DNA of 27,170 nucleotides from NCBI GenBank assembly GCA_035719045.1, contig DASTGO010000053.1, positions 1 through 27,170 on the forward strand, given 5' to 3'. Shown piece after piece: positions 1-8,906 of the stretch. The notes under the pieces were generated by a model. It made no database searches. It was not told where the DNA came from and was given only the letters and a program-made list of their open reading frames with translations. Positions within the stretch are counted from its first letter, which is position 1. Every line of letters starts with the position of its first letter. The stretch comes from DASTGO01 sp035719045. Its GTDB lineage: Bacteria; Actinomycetota; Actinomycetes; Actinomycetales; Kineosporiaceae. Both the position numbers and the translations under genes were made by a program.

Positions 1-82
1 AGGGCGCAGCGGTCCCTGCTGAGTGAGCCTGGGGCTGGCTTCCCTGCCCCGCTGCGTCCCGTAGTCGTTCGCCCGGAGCGCC

Positions 83-155
83 CGGAGCGCGCGGGCACGG
101 TGGCACATCGTGCCCGCAAAGCGGGTGCAATGTGCCACCGTGCCCGCGCGCTCCG
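83..155. repeat. Very strong inverted repeat, probable terminator hairpin of ceoBC
   Basis: A perfect 25-bp inverted repeat has arms at 84-108 and 130-154, and the pair 83/155 also fits. The 21-base spacer contains a further hairpin, CCCGC/GCGGG around an AAA loop (about 113-125), so nearly the whole 73 bases can fold into one stem. It starts 26 bases after the ceoC stop codon and is the likely intrinsic terminator for the minus-strand ceoBC transcript, without a U-tract as is usual in high-GC actinomycetes. It could instead be a copy of a dispersed extragenic palindrome. A 9-bp tandem repeat (GCCCGGAGC, 71-79 and 80-88) runs into the left arm. Confidence 0.8.
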
Positions 156-180
156 CGCCCGTGGGTGCGGTGTGGCGGCG

Positions 181-849
181 TCAGCCGTGGCGGCCCGGGC
201 TGAGCAGCTTCTGCAGTTCGTCCTCGCTCTCCGGCACGGTGATGAACATGAGCTCGTCGTTGGCCTCGAGGGTGTCGTCCCGGCTCGGGGCGATCGGCCG
301 GTCCGCCCGGATGATCCCGACCAACACGGTGTCCCCGGGCCAGGTGATGTCGCCGAGCCGGGTCCCGGCCAGCGGGGAGTCCCCGGGCAGGGTGAGCTCG
401 ACCATGTTCGCGTGACCTTGCTGGAAGGTGAAGATCCGGACCAGGTCGCCGACCGAGACGGCCTCCTCGACCAGGGCGGTCATCAGCCGCGGGGTGGACA
501 CCGCGACGTCCACGCCCCAGGCCTCGTCGAACATCCACTCGTTCTTCGGGTTGTTCACCCGGGCGACCGTGCGGGGCACCCCGTACTCGGTCTTGGCCAG
601 CAGGGACACCACGAGGTTGACCTTGTCGTCCCCCGAGGCGGCCACCACGACGTCGCAGTCGGCCAGCCCGGCCTCGGCGAGGGAGGCGATCTCACAGGCG
701 TCGGCGAGCAGCCACTGGGCCTCCGGGACGCTGGACACCCGGATCGCCCCCGGGTCCCGGTCGATGAGCAGGACCTGGTGGCCGTTGTCGAGCAGTTCCC
801 GGGCGATGGAGCGGCCGACGCTCCCGGCGCCGACGATGACGACCCTCAT
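181..849 (-). CDS. ceoC: TrkA/RCK family potassium uptake regulatory protein (CeoC)
   Basis: The 222-residue cytoplasmic protein has an N-terminal TrkA-N/RCK Rossmann domain (about residues 1-120, dinucleotide motif GAGSVG near residues 7-12) and a C-terminal TrkA-C ligand-binding domain (about 135-215). Proteins of this family gate K+ channels or transporters in response to NAD(H), ATP or cyclic di-AMP. The ATG shares one base with the TGA of the upstream paralogue (TGATG), so the two genes are translationally coupled and probably form a hetero-oligomer, as the ceoB/ceoC pair of Mycobacterium is thought to. No TrkH/KtrB pore gene lies in the window; the nearest K+ transporter is the divergent KimA-like gene. 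The assignment to ceoC rather than ceoB rests on gene order. Confidence 0.9.
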   Translation of the reverse strand: MRVVIVGAGSVGRSIARELLDNGHQVLLIDRDPGAIRVSSVPEAQWLLADACEIASLAEAGLADCDVVVAASGDDKVNLVVSLLAKTEYGVPRTVARVNNPKNEWMFDEAWGVDVAVSTPRLMTALVEEAVSVGDLVRIFTFQQGHANMVELTLPGDSPLAGTRLGDITWPGDTVLVGIIRADRPIAPSRDDTLEANDELMFITVPESEDELQKLLSPGRHG

Positions 850-1517
850 CAGTGGCTCCCTGCGGCGGGTGCGGCGGCGAGGACGGCCTCGGCTCCGGGG
901 GCGTCGGACTCCCGCACGATCACGTGCACGAGATCACCTTCCTGGTACACCGTCTCAGGACTTGGGACGATGCCGTCACCGAGTCTTGTGATGTACGCGA
1001 CACGCGCACCCGAGGCAGCCTCGAGTGCCTCCAGCCGCCGCCCGACCCAGCCCAGGTGCACCCGGACCTCGGCCAGGACCAGGGAGCCGGAGGGGTCCCG
1101 GTATTCCGGGGTGGCCCCGACGGGCAGCAGCCGGCGGGCCATCTGGTCCGCGGTCCAGCGGACGGTGGCCACCGTGGGGATTCCCAGCCGCTGGTACACC
1201 TCCGCCCGGCCCGGGTCGTAGATCCGGGCCACCACGTTGGACACCCCGAACGTCTCCCGGGCGACCCGGGCGGCGAGGATGTTGGAGTTGTCCCCGTTGC
1301 TGACCGCGGCGAATGCGTAGGCCTCGGCGATCCCGGCCTCGATCAGGGTGTCCCGGTCGTAGCCGACGCCGGTGACCCGTTGTCCCTCGAACGCGGCGCC
1401 GAGCCGGCGGAACGCGTCGGGGTTCTGGTCGACGACGGCGACGGTGTGGCCGCGGTCCTCCACCATCTGGGCGAGCGTGGCCCCCGTCCGGCCACACCCC
1501 ATGATCACGAAGTGCAC
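849..1517 (-). CDS. ceoB: TrkA/RCK family potassium uptake regulatory protein (CeoB)
   Basis: This is the first gene of a two-gene unit. The 222-residue protein has the TrkA-N fold (dinucleotide motif GCGRTG, residues 7-12, and a conserved acidic residue at the end of the second strand, VVDQ) followed by a TrkA-C domain. The start is GTG at 1517, preceded on the minus strand by the SD-like GGAGAGG about 3-8 bases upstream. It is paralogous to the following gene; both have 222 residues and the pattern suggests an old tandem duplication. Such proteins form a cytoplasmic ring that regulates K+ flux. The adjacent divergent gene encodes a KimA-like K+ transporter, which makes K+ homeostasis the likely role. 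The transport partner is inferred, not shown. Confidence 0.9.
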   Translation of the reverse strand: MHFVIMGCGRTGATLAQMVEDRGHTVAVVDQNPDAFRRLGAAFEGQRVTGVGYDRDTLIEAGIAEAYAFAAVSNGDNSNILAARVARETFGVSNVVARIYDPGRAEVYQRLGIPTVATVRWTADQMARRLLPVGATPEYRDPSGSLVLAEVRVHLGWVGRRLEALEAASGARVAYITRLGDGIVPSPETVYQEGDLVHVIVRESDAPGAEAVLAAAPAAGSH

Positions 1518-1684
1518 TGTCCTCTCCGGACCTTCCGTGCCGTGCCCCTGCCGCCGGGGCGGGCGCCTGCGGCGGCTGTCTGTGACCGGCCTCTGGCGGC
1601 CCGCGGCGAAGACCGGCTGCCCGGTTCCGGGGTGGGCCGCCTTGGCCGGTGCGATGCCGACGCTACACGGCTACCGGCTACGCC

Positions 1685-1700
1685 TACGATTCCCACCGTG
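1685..1700 (+). promoter_or_regulatory. Extended -10-like hexamer and leaderless GTG start of the KimA-like gene
   Basis: TACGAT (1685-1690) fits the actinobacterial -10 pattern TAnnnT and ends seven bases before the GTG at 1698. No Shine-Dalgarno sequence is visible upstream. Transcription would therefore start at or next to the GTG, giving a leaderless mRNA. No clear -35 is seen. The rest of the 180-base ceoB–kimA-like intergenic region holds nothing else I can identify; in particular there is no convincing ydaO-type riboswitch. Confidence 0.45.
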
Positions 1701-3749
1701 CCTGCGTTCGCCGACGCGCTGAAGCGCCTTCTGGTCGGCCGCCCTGTTCACAGCGAGCGGTTGTCCGAGACCCTGCTGCCCAAACGGATCGCGCTGCCGG
1801 TCTTCGCCTCCGATGCCCTGTCCTCGGTGGCCTACGCGCCGGACGAGATCTTCCTCACCCTGGCTCTGGCCGGGATGGCGGCGGTGTCCCTGTCGCCCCT
1901 GATCGGCCTGGCCGTCGCCTTCGTCATGGTGATCGTGGTCGCCTCCTACCGGCAGAACGTGCACGCCTACCCGTCCGGTGGCGGGGACTACGAGGTGGCG
2001 ACGACCAACCTCGGCGCCCCGGCCGGGTTGACCGTGGCCAGCGCGCTCATGGTCGACTACGTGCTCACCGTCGCGGTGTCGGTGTCCTCCGGGGCGAGAT
2101 ACGCGTCCGCGGCGATCCCGGCCCTGCGCGGGCATGAGGCCATCCTCGCGGTGGTCGTGGTCGTCGTCCTGATGACCATGAACCTGCGCGGGGTCCGCGA
2201 GTCGGGGACGGCGTTCGCGATCCCGACCTACGTGTTCATGTTCTCGATCCTCGGGATGGGCGTCTTCGGCCTGGTCCGGTTCGTCACCGGCAACCTGCCG
2301 CTGGCCGAGAGCTCCGGCCTGACCGTCGCGCCGGGGGCGGACTTCCAGAACGGGCTGACCGGGTTCGCGGGGGCCTTCCTGCTGCTGCGGGCCTTCTCGT
2401 CCGGTTGCACCGCCCTCACCGGCGTGGAGGCGATCAGCAACGGGGTGCCCGCCTTCAAGGTGCCCAAGAGCCGCAACGCCGCCACCACGCTGGCCATGCT
2501 CGGCGGGATGGCCGTGACCATGCTGATGAGCATGCTGCTGCTGGCGAACCTGATGAAGGTCCGGTTCGCGGAGTTCCCCGCCGAGCAGCTGCTGCGGGCG
2601 GGCCGGCCGGTCGGCGACGGCTACGTCCAGGACCCGGTGATCGCGCAGATCGCCAAGGCCCTGTTCGCCGGTTTCCCGTTCGCGTTCTACCTGGTGGCCG
2701 CGGCGACCGGGGTGATCCTCGTGCTCGCGGCGAACACCGCGTTCAACGGCTTCCCGGTGCTGGCCTCGATCCTCGCCCGCGACGACCTGCTGCCCCGGCA
2801 GCTGCACACCCGCGGCGACCGGCTGGCTTTCAGCAACGGGATCATCATCCTGGCCGGCTGCGCCTGTGCCCTGATCCTCGCCTACGACGCCGAGGTCACC
2901 CAGCTGATCCAGCTCTACGTGGTCGGGGTGTTCATCTCCTTCACCACCAGCCAGTCCGGCATGGTCCGGCACTGGACCCGGCTGCTGGCGACCGAGACCG
3001 ACCGGGCCGCCCGGGGGCGGATGCAGCGGTCCCGGGTGATCAACGCGATCGGCCTGAGCATCACCGGGGCCGTGCTGGTCGTCGTCCTGGTGACGAAGTT
3101 CCAGCACGGTGCCTGGCTGGCCCTGCTCGGGATGGCGGTGCTCTTCCTGCTGATGAAGGCCATCCAGCGGCACTACTCCTCGGTGAGCGACGAGCTGTCC
3201 GCCTACTCCGACGGTGAGGCCCGCGCACTGCCGTCCCGGGTGCATGCGATCGTCCTGGTCTCCAAGATCCACAAGCCGACCCTGCGGGCGCTGGCCTACG
3301 CCCGGGCGTCCCGGCCGTCGGTGCTCGAGGCGGTCACCGTGACCGTCGACCCGGAGGAGACCGAGCGGCTGCAGCAGGAGTGGGACGCCAAGGAGATCCC
3401 CGTGCCGCTGCGCGCCCTGGACTCCCCCTACCGGGAGATCACCCGGCCCATCGTGGACTACGTGCGCAACATCCGCCGGGAGAGCCCCCGCGACCTCGTC
3501 GTGGTGTTCGTGCCGGAATACGTCGTCGGGCACTGGTGGGAGCAGCTGCTGCACAACCAGAGTGCGCTGCGGCTGAAGACCCGGCTGCACTACACGCCGG
3601 GGGTCATGGTGGCCAGCGTGCCCTGGCAGCTCAGCTCGTCGGAGGGCCTCGGCGAGCGGGAGGAGCATGCCGCCCCCGGCGCCGCCCGGCGTGGGCTGGC
3701 CGGTGTGCGCGGCGGGGAGCCGGGCGCTGACGAGGAGCCGGGACACTGA
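1698..3749 (+). CDS. KimA-like APC-superfamily potassium/proton symporter
   Basis: The 683-residue integral membrane protein has about 12 hydrophobic segments in residues 30-490 and a soluble C-terminal region (about 505-683). It aligns by eye with Bacillus subtilis KimA (YdaO): SSVAY near 46, SYRQ, HAYPSGGG near 89-96, VDYVLTVAVSVSSG, SSGCTALTGVEAISN, VLAANT and RGDRLAFSNGI. Residues known as K+-site or gating residues in KimA (D36, Y43, D117, Y118, T121, S125) are conserved here as D39, Y46, D120, Y121, T124 and S128. KimA is a high-affinity K+/H+ symporter inhibited by cyclic di-AMP through its C-terminal domain. General annotation would read APC family amino-acid permease. Start: the in-frame frame is open far upstream, but homology begins at the GTG (1698), which has a TAnnnT hexamer just before it. 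It overlaps the next gene by four bases. Confidence 0.85.
   Translation: MPAFADALKRLLVGRPVHSERLSETLLPKRIALPVFASDALSSVAYAPDEIFLTLALAGMAAVSLSPLIGLAVAFVMVIVVASYRQNVHAYPSGGGDYEVATTNLGAPAGLTVASALMVDYVLTVAVSVSSGARYASAAIPALRGHEAILAVVVVVVLMTMNLRGVRESGTAFAIPTYVFMFSILGMGVFGLVRFVTGNLPLAESSGLTVAPGADFQNGLTGFAGAFLLLRAFSSGCTALTGVEAISNGVPAFKVPKSRNAATTLAMLGGMAVTMLMSMLLLANLMKVRFAEFPAEQLLRAGRPVGDGYVQDPVIAQIAKALFAGFPFAFYLVAAATGVILVLAANTAFNGFPVLASILARDDLLPRQLHTRGDRLAFSNGIIILAGCACALILAYDAEVTQLIQLYVVGVFISFTTSQSGMVRHWTRLLATETDRAARGRMQRSRVINAIGLSITGAVLVVVLVTKFQHGAWLALLGMAVLFLLMKAIQRHYSSVSDELSAYSDGEARALPSRVHAIVLVSKIHKPTLRALAYARASRPSVLEAVTVTVDPEETERLQQEWDAKEIPVPLRALDSPYREITRPIVDYVRNIRRESPRDLVVVFVPEYVVGHWWEQLLHNQSALRLKTRLHYTPGVMVASVPWQLSSSEGLGEREEHAAPGAARRGLAGVRGGEPGADEEPGH
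3732..3748 (+). promoter_or_regulatory. Ribosome binding site deciding a CTG start
   Basis: GAGGAG at 3732-3737 lies eight bases before CTG at 3746-3748. The CTG overlaps the stop codon of the upstream gene (CTGA). In this frame a TGA at 3728-3730 blocks any start further upstream, and no ATG, GTG or TTG occurs until GTG at 3896, which would remove the TRAM domain. Confidence 0.75.
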
Positions 3750-5212
3750 ACGGGACACCAGCCCCGCAGACCGGTGTCCTGCCCGGTCCGCAGGCCGCCC
3801 CCGAGTCCGGTGAACCGGGCCCCGGGGACCTGATCCGGCTGGACGTCGGGCCGGTCGCCCACGGCGGGCACTGCGTCGCCCGGTACCAGGGCCGGGTGGT
3901 GTTTGTCCGGCACGCGCTGCCGGAGGAGCAGGTGACCGCCCGGCTGACCGAGGCCGGGCCTGCCGACCGGTTCTGGCGGGCGGACGCCGTCGAGGTGCAC
4001 ACCGCGTCCGCGGACCGGGTCGAGTCCGCCTGCCCCCTGTCCGGGCCGGGAGCCTGCGGTGGCTGCGACTGGCAGCACGTCGGCATCGGCGCCCAGCGTG
4101 CACTCAAGGCCGCCGTGGTCATCGAGCAGCTCACCCGGCTGGGCCGGATCGATCCCGGCCACCCCGTGCTGGCCGGCCTGCGGGTGCGGGCCGTGCCCGG
4201 CGACACCGGCGGGCTCGGCTGGCGGACCCGGGTCCGGTTCGCCGTCGACGACCGCGGACGGCCGGGACTGCGCCGGCACCGCGCCCACGACGTCGTGCCG
4301 GTCCCGCACTGCCCGATCGCCCACCCCGGTGTGGACGAGGTGCAGGCCGGCCTCAAGCGGTGGCCCGGCAGCGCTGCGGTCGAGGTGGTCGTCGCACCCG
4401 ATCCCGCCCGCCCGCAGGAGGTGCAGCACCTGGTCGTGGTGGAGCCGCGGGAAGCCGGTCCGGCCGCGTCAGGACGCTCCCGGGTCGACGTGCCGCCGCT
4501 GGCCGTCGAGGCCTCGGTCGCCCGGCGCGGGCCGCAGGGCCTGCAGCGCCTGCGCGGGCGGACCTGGGTCGAGGAGTCGGTCACGGTGGACGGGACCCGG
4601 CGCACCTTCCGGGTCACCGGCGGCGGTTTCTGGCAGGTGCATCCCGGTGCCGCGCAGACGCTGCTCGACACCGTGCTGGAACTGGCGGACCCCCGGCCGG
4701 GGGAGACGGCCCTGGACCTGTACTGCGGGGTCGGGCTGTTCACCGCCGGGCTCGCCCTTCGGGTCGGTGCGACGGGCACCGTGCTCGGGGTGGAGGGAGA
4801 TCCCCGGGGGGCCGCCGACGCCCGGCGCAGCCTCCACGACCTGCCGATGGTCCGGTTGGAGTCCGGCGGGGTGGAGCCGGTGCTGCGTGGTCTGACCGGG
4901 TCGGGGGAACTGGCCGGCGCCGACGTCGTGGTGCTGGACCCTCCCCGCTCGGGGGCCGGGCGGAAGGTCGTCGAGGCGGTGACCGCGCTGCGGCCGCGGG
5001 TCGTGGTCTACGTGGCCTGCGATCCGGCCGCGCTCGCCCGCGACGTGGCGACGGCCGCCGGACTCGGCTACCGGCTGGACGGGCTGGCCGCCTTCGACAC
5101 CTTCCCGATGACCCACCACGTGGAATGCGTCGCCCGGCTGGTCCCGGATCCGGCGTCCGGCGCGGATCAGGTGCCTGGCACCGGCCAGGGCGGCTCCGCC
5201 GACCTCCGCTGA
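3746..5212 (+). CDS. TRAM-domain, 4Fe-4S class I SAM-dependent RNA (uracil-C5) methyltransferase
   Basis: The 488-residue protein belongs to the TrmA/RlmC/RlmD family, which makes 5-methyluridine in tRNA or rRNA. An N-terminal TRAM RNA-binding domain spans about 27-85. Cys96, Cys104, Cys107 and Cys189 are the expected 4Fe-4S ligands (CPLSGPGACGGC, then HCPIA). The SAM site is LDLYCGVGLF near 323-332, the catalytic block LDPPRSG has D398, and the nucleophile is Cys425 in YVACDP. The FDTFPMTHHVECV tail motif supplies the conserved Glu. Whether the target is tRNA U54 or an rRNA uridine cannot be told. The start is probably CTG (3746): it has an ideal SD, overlaps the upstream stop, and is the only option that keeps the TRAM domain. 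The gene is coupled to the KimA-like gene, as in the recalled Mycobacterium pair Rv2690c/Rv2689c. The last codons lie in a 65-bp tandem duplication. Confidence 0.85.
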   Translation: MNGTPAPQTGVLPGPQAAPESGEPGPGDLIRLDVGPVAHGGHCVARYQGRVVFVRHALPEEQVTARLTEAGPADRFWRADAVEVHTASADRVESACPLSGPGACGGCDWQHVGIGAQRALKAAVVIEQLTRLGRIDPGHPVLAGLRVRAVPGDTGGLGWRTRVRFAVDDRGRPGLRRHRAHDVVPVPHCPIAHPGVDEVQAGLKRWPGSAAVEVVVAPDPARPQEVQHLVVVEPREAGPAASGRSRVDVPPLAVEASVARRGPQGLQRLRGRTWVEESVTVDGTRRTFRVTGGGFWQVHPGAAQTLLDTVLELADPRPGETALDLYCGVGLFTAGLALRVGATGTVLGVEGDPRGAADARRSLHDLPMVRLESGGVEPVLRGLTGSGELAGADVVVLDPPRSGAGRKVVEAVTALRPRVVVYVACDPAALARDVATAAGLGYRLDGLAAFDTFPMTHHVECVARLVPDPASGADQVPGTGQGGSADLR

Positions 5213-5326
5213 CCCCGGCGCCCGGCGCGGATCCGGCCCCTCGGACGGACCAGGGCGGCTCCGCCGACGTCCGCTGACCCGGTCCCTGGTGCGGACCCGG
5301 AACCGTCCGGCCGACGTCCGCTGCCC
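5158..5326 (+). repeat. 65-bp tandem duplication with a decayed third copy
   Basis: GGCGCGGATC and, further on, CCAGGGCGGCTCCGCCGAC recur exactly 65 bases apart (the second block starts at 5185 and 5250). A partial, shortened third copy (GTGCGGAC near 5289, GCCGACGTCCGCTG near 5312) follows. The first copy contains the last codons and TGA of the methyltransferase gene; the second reproduces the same residues and stop in another frame. This indicates a local duplication after which the first stop has remained in use. Confidence 0.8.
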
Positions 5327-5356
5327 CCGGCTGTGGGCAGGCCCTCGCCAGCCTGG

Positions 5357-5376
5357 TATCTTGACGTCAAGATAAT
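5357..5376 (+). promoter_or_regulatory. 18-bp perfect palindrome overlapping the acnA promoter
   Basis: TATCTTGACGTCAAGATA (5357-5374) is a perfect palindrome in an otherwise extremely GC-rich region. GATAAT (5371-5376), a good -10 candidate, overlaps its right arm, so a dimeric repressor bound here would block RNA polymerase. CTTGAnnTCAAG-type palindromes are known for PecS/UrtR-group MarR regulators. I recall TamR of Streptomyces, which acts on aconitase and other citrate-cycle genes, as one of these. The identity of the regulator is inference. The resulting leader would be about 155 bases and contains an 8-bp hairpin (5453-5473). Confidence 0.65.
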
Positions 5377-5525
5377 TCGGCGGCCCACCGGGAACAGGTT
5401 CCCGCACGGGGGCCGGGGCCTGCGGCAGGATGTGGCCGTGGGGCCGGGGCGGGGGCGGCGTGACGCGCCGCCCGTGCCGCCGCAGTGATCACCTCCGGCG
5501 CCGCTCACCACGACGCCCTGACGCG

Positions 5526-5531
5526 AAGGAG
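5526..5531 (+). promoter_or_regulatory. Shine-Dalgarno of acnA
   Basis: AAGGAG ends eight bases before the GTG at 5540 and fixes the start of the aconitase gene. Confidence 0.75.
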
Positions 5532-5539
5532 CGACTGAC

Positions 5540-8227
<2,688 letters not shown>

Positions 8228-8273
8228 CGCATCCCCGCCGCCGGCCCGTTCCGGGTGCGGCGGACCGGTCGAC

Positions 8274-8307
8274 AGGGGCCGGCCCGGAGCCTTCCGGGCC
8301 GGCCCCT
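8274..8307 (+). terminator. Hairpin terminator after acnA
   Basis: A perfect 15-bp stem (8274-8288 with 8293-8307) closes a GCCT tetraloop, 46 bases after the acnA stop. There is no U-tract, which is common for actinobacterial terminators. The fold is also possible on the other strand. Confidence 0.85.
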
Positions 8308-8700
8308 CGCCTGTGTTCCCGGCGGGTCTGTGCCCGCCACCTCCACCCCCGTTTCGCCACCGGCAGACCCTTCGGGCGGGAAACGCCGGGTGCGCCCGCC
8401 CTGCGGCCTGTGCCCGGCACGTCCGTCTCCCGGCGGGCCGGCCGGACCCGCCCGGGGAGCCGGTGGGGGAGCCCTCGGGTCCGGTCCGGGCCGGCCGGAC
8501 CCGCCGGGGTCCACGTGGGGGCTGCCGCGGCCGGCGATCGGGCCGGCAGGGCACTCCCGGCCCTCCTCCGGTTGACCGGGGACGTTCTCGGGCGGACGGG
8601 GGATTCTGGCGTCGCCTGGTCACCCTCCGGCGTGTACGGGGGCAGATTTCGCTGGATGGGCGCACAATTGCCGCCACGCATGTGATCTAGGCCTCGCCAG
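8308..8700. other. Gene-free, extremely GC-rich spacer with an 18-bp direct repeat
   Basis: I see no gene here. Several open frames on both strands run through it, but they are Pro/Arg/Gly-rich, lack ribosome sites and resemble composition artefacts. GGGCCGGCCGGACCCGCC occurs twice (8435-8452 and 8488-8505). Composition becomes more AT-rich from about 8600 towards the sugar-transport promoter. Confidence 0.5.
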
Positions 8701-8702
8701 CA

Positions 8703-8730
8703 GTAACGCGGCAGTGTCGTAATCGTTACG
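8703..8730. promoter_or_regulatory. Small inverted repeats upstream of the sugar ABC operon
   Basis: CGTAA-TCG-TTACG (8718-8730) is a 13-base palindrome, and GTAACG (8703-8708) pairs with CGTTAC (8724-8729). The location in the AT-richer upstream region suggests a regulator or CRP-like site, but nothing identifies it. Confidence 0.3.
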
Positions 8731-8760
8731 CATCAGTGACCGCTGGCATGCTTCCGGGTC

Positions 8761-8835
8761 TTTACCGGGCCGCCTCTCCCGAATATGTTGTGGCGCACAA
8801 CATATCCATGCCCACCGGGAGGGGTCATGGATATG
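8761..8835 (+). promoter_or_regulatory. Promoter with two overlapping inverted repeats (candidate ROK operator)
   Basis: TTTACC (8761-8766) and TATGTT (8785-8790), 18 bases apart, are a plausible -35/-10. The -10 lies within the first inverted repeat: ATATGTTGT (8783-8791) and ACAACATAT (8797-8805) around GGCGC. A second, overlapping repeat has perfect 10-bp arms CATATCCATG (8801-8810) and CATGGATATG (8826-8835) around a 15-base GC-rich spacer. Both would lie in the promoter or early leader of the sugar-binding protein gene. The ROK regulator encoded at the end of the cluster is the obvious candidate ligand; alternatively the second repeat acts as a leader hairpin. Confidence 0.6.
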
Positions 8836-8891
8836 ACCTGGCCCCCGATCAGTGGGGCTCAGTTTGTCCGGGGTCCCGACGCGGTGGCCCC

Positions 8892-8899
8892 AGGAAGGA
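8892..8899 (+). promoter_or_regulatory. Shine-Dalgarno of the sugar-binding protein gene
   Basis: AGGAAGGA ends seven bases before ATG 8907. It decides this start over an in-frame upstream codon at 8736 that would precede the lipoprotein signal by 57 residues. Confidence 0.75.
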
Positions 8900-8906
8900 C
8901 CGGAGC

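Noticed and set aside
852..1697. In-frame 282-codon upstream extension of the KimA-like gene
   Set aside because: It lies antisense to ceoB, has no homology, and the family alignment starts near GTG 1698.
1518..1697. Cyclic di-AMP (ydaO-type) riboswitch before the KimA-like gene
   Set aside because: Bacillus kimA has one, but I see no matching conserved core, and the likely start of transcription is at the GTG.
1671..4103. 810-codon open frame antisense to the KimA-like gene
   Set aside because: Composition artefact; the sense protein has clear family motifs.
8736..8906. N-terminal extension of the sugar-binding protein
   Set aside because: It would bury the lipoprotein signal and runs through the operator region; ATG 8907 has a good ribosome site.
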